The position numbers and the translations under genes were made by a program. 5,302 nt of DNA from an uncultured Paraglaciecola sp. (GTDB lineage: Bacteria; Pseudomonadota; Gammaproteobacteria; Enterobacterales; Alteromonadaceae): NCBI GenBank assembly GCA_905479025.1, contig CAJQKX010000646.1, positions 1 to 5,302 of the forward strand, given 5' to 3'. Shown piece after piece: positions 4,314 to 5,302 of the stretch (position 1 is its first letter; each line of letters starts with the position of its first letter). Below the pieces are notes generated by a model, which had not been told where the DNA came from, searched no databases, and saw only the letters and a list, made by a program, of their open reading frames with translations.

Positions 4314-5302
4314 GTGAATATTAAAAGTATTAAAAAATTACTAGTGCTTGGTTACGTATGGCCTGAGCCTAATTCATCAGCTGCTGGCAGCCATATGCTA
4401 AGTTTACTGACCTTCTTTAACCACCAAGGTTGGCAGATTACTTTTGCTAGCCCTGCCCAGCAAGGCGAACACAAGGTAGACTTAACTGAGTTGGGTATCG
4501 ACGAAAAAACCGTGGCACTTAATTGCAGCAGCTTTGATGACTTCATCAGTGAACTCAATCCCAACATGGTGTTATTCGACCGCTTTATGCTTGAGGAGCA
4601 ATTTGGCTGGCGGGTGGCAAAATATTGTCCTGATGCACTGCGCATTTTAGACACTGAAGATTTGCACTCACTGCGCCATGCTAGGCATCAAGCATTAAAA
4701 CAAAACAGACACTTAACAAATCTTGATTTGAATAATGATATTGCAAAACGTGAAATCGCAGCGATTTTTCGCTGTGATTTGAGTTTAATTATATCTGATT
4801 ATGAATTAAGTTTGCTCAAAAATCATTTTTCCATACCTGAAAATATTCTACATCACTGTCCATTTATGCTGGACTTACGGCACTTTACATACGCAGAAAA
4901 AAACTACTCAGACAGGCAACATTTCATCAGTATTGGTAACTTTCGCCATGAGCCTAACTGGGACGCGACACTGTTTTTAAATCAAATTATATGGCCGTTG
5001 ATCCGTAAAAAATTACCCAAAGTCGAGTTACATATTTACGGAGCCTATCCACCGCCAAAAGCCACCCAATTGCATAATCTCAAGGAAGGTTTTTTAGTTA
5101 AAGGCTGGGCTGAGGATGCCAAGCACAAAATGCAACAAGCAAGGGTATGTTTAGCCCCGTTACGTTTTGGGGCAGGTATAAAAGGTAAGTTAGCTGAGGC
5201 AATGTTTTGTGGAACGCCAAATGTTACTACCAACATTGGTATTGAGGGCATGACAATGGTATTAGACTGGTCTGGGCTGTCCACAGATTTAGATAAATTT
5301 GA
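4314..5302 (+). CDS. GT-B glycosyltransferase (group 1/GT4-like), C-terminus cut by window edge
   Basis: The predicted enzyme transfers a sugar from an activated nucleotide donor to a glycan or lipid-linked acceptor, probably in the cytoplasm during surface polysaccharide or lipopolysaccharide synthesis. The acceptor is unknown. 329 codons are visible. The N-terminal half opens with a Rossmann strand and loop (KKLLVLGYVWPEPNSSAAGSHM, residues 7-28). The donor-binding half starts with FISIGNFRHEPNWDA (204-218), continues with VELHIYGAYPPP (237-248) and GFLVKGWAED (259-268), and reaches the signature APLRFGAGIKGKLAEAMFCG (281-300), TPNVTTNIGIEGM (301-313). This carries the K-x-x-EAM-x-x-G-x-P pattern and the late E-G of the family. 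Residues after about 329, normally 50-80 more, are missing. GTG 4314 is chosen because a TAG at 4308 closes the frame upstream and a start at Met28 would delete the first strand; its Shine-Dalgarno site is poor. It lies 10 bp after the GGDEF stop, so co-transcription and perhaps translational coupling are likely. The frame is intact. Confidence 0.88.
   Translation, partial: MNIKSIKKLLVLGYVWPEPNSSAAGSHMLSLLTFFNHQGWQITFASPAQQGEHKVDLTELGIDEKTVALNCSSFDDFISELNPNMVLFDRFMLEEQFGWRVAKYCPDALRILDTEDLHSLRHARHQALKQNRHLTNLDLNNDIAKREIAAIFRCDLSLIISDYELSLLKNHFSIPENILHHCPFMLDLRHFTYAEKNYSDRQHFISIGNFRHEPNWDATLFLNQIIWPLIRKKLPKVELHIYGAYPPPKATQLHNLKEGFLVKGWAEDAKHKMQQARVCLAPLRFGAGIKGKLAEAMFCGTPNVTTNIGIEGMTMVLDWSGLSTDLDKF

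Noticed and set aside
4300..4317. Five-codon mini-ORF ATG 4300 to TGA 4317 overlapping the glycosyltransferase GTG
   Set aside because: It is too short to judge and arises from the overlap of the cyclase stop with a chance ATG; no ribosome site is specific to it.
4352..4654. Minus-strand 100-codon ORF opposite the glycosyltransferase
   Set aside because: It is opposite a clearly conserved glycosyltransferase N-terminal half and has no family features of its own.

Overview
The window looks like a chromosomal segment of an AT-rich marine gammaproteobacterium of the Alteromonadales type (Paraglaciecola/Glaciecola or a relative). This rests on the close match of the translated SMC and CysZ to gammaproteobacterial family members, on the divergent smc/cysZ arrangement, and on AT-rich intergenic DNA. 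The genus is an inference; no search was run.

Layout. Positions 1-1732, minus strand, hold the first 577 codons of smc, the chromosome-condensation ATPase: the N-terminal ATPase half-domain, the first coiled-coil arm and the start of the hinge. The rest lies off the left edge. A 196-bp AT-rich spacer (1733-1928) carries plausible back-to-back promoters for smc and for cysZ. cysZ (1929-2651, plus) encodes a complete 240-aa sulfate permease. A gene-poor stretch follows (2652-3057). It contains a perfect 13-bp palindrome next to a bulged inverted repeat, and then a promoter and ribosome binding site for the next gene.

Positions 3058-4303 carry a membrane-anchored GGDEF (diguanylate-cyclase family) gene whose reading frame is broken twice, both times needing a -1 shift. 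A first transmembrane segment lies in frame with a TTG start at 3058. The main body (six or so membrane segments plus most of the GGDEF domain) runs to a TAG at 4161-4163. The conserved C-terminal end of the GGDEF domain continues in the -1 frame to a TGA at 4301-4303. The signature motif is degenerate (HGEKF in place of GG[D/E]EF). The simplest reading is a decaying cyclase gene. However, a canonical slippery heptamer of the dnaX type (A AAA AAG) lies in the correct frame at 4139-4145, upstream of the zero-frame stop and in the right direction, so programmed -1 frameshifting should be tested. The neighbouring genes (smc, cysZ and the glycosyltransferase) are open over their whole visible lengths, which argues against generally poor sequence quality.

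Ten bases downstream, a GT-B glycosyltransferase gene starts at a GTG (4314) and runs off the right edge. The GGDEF gene and the glycosyltransferase probably form one transcription unit, which suggests a former or present link between c-di-GMP-type signalling and surface polysaccharide synthesis. smc and cysZ are housekeeping genes with no functional link to it.
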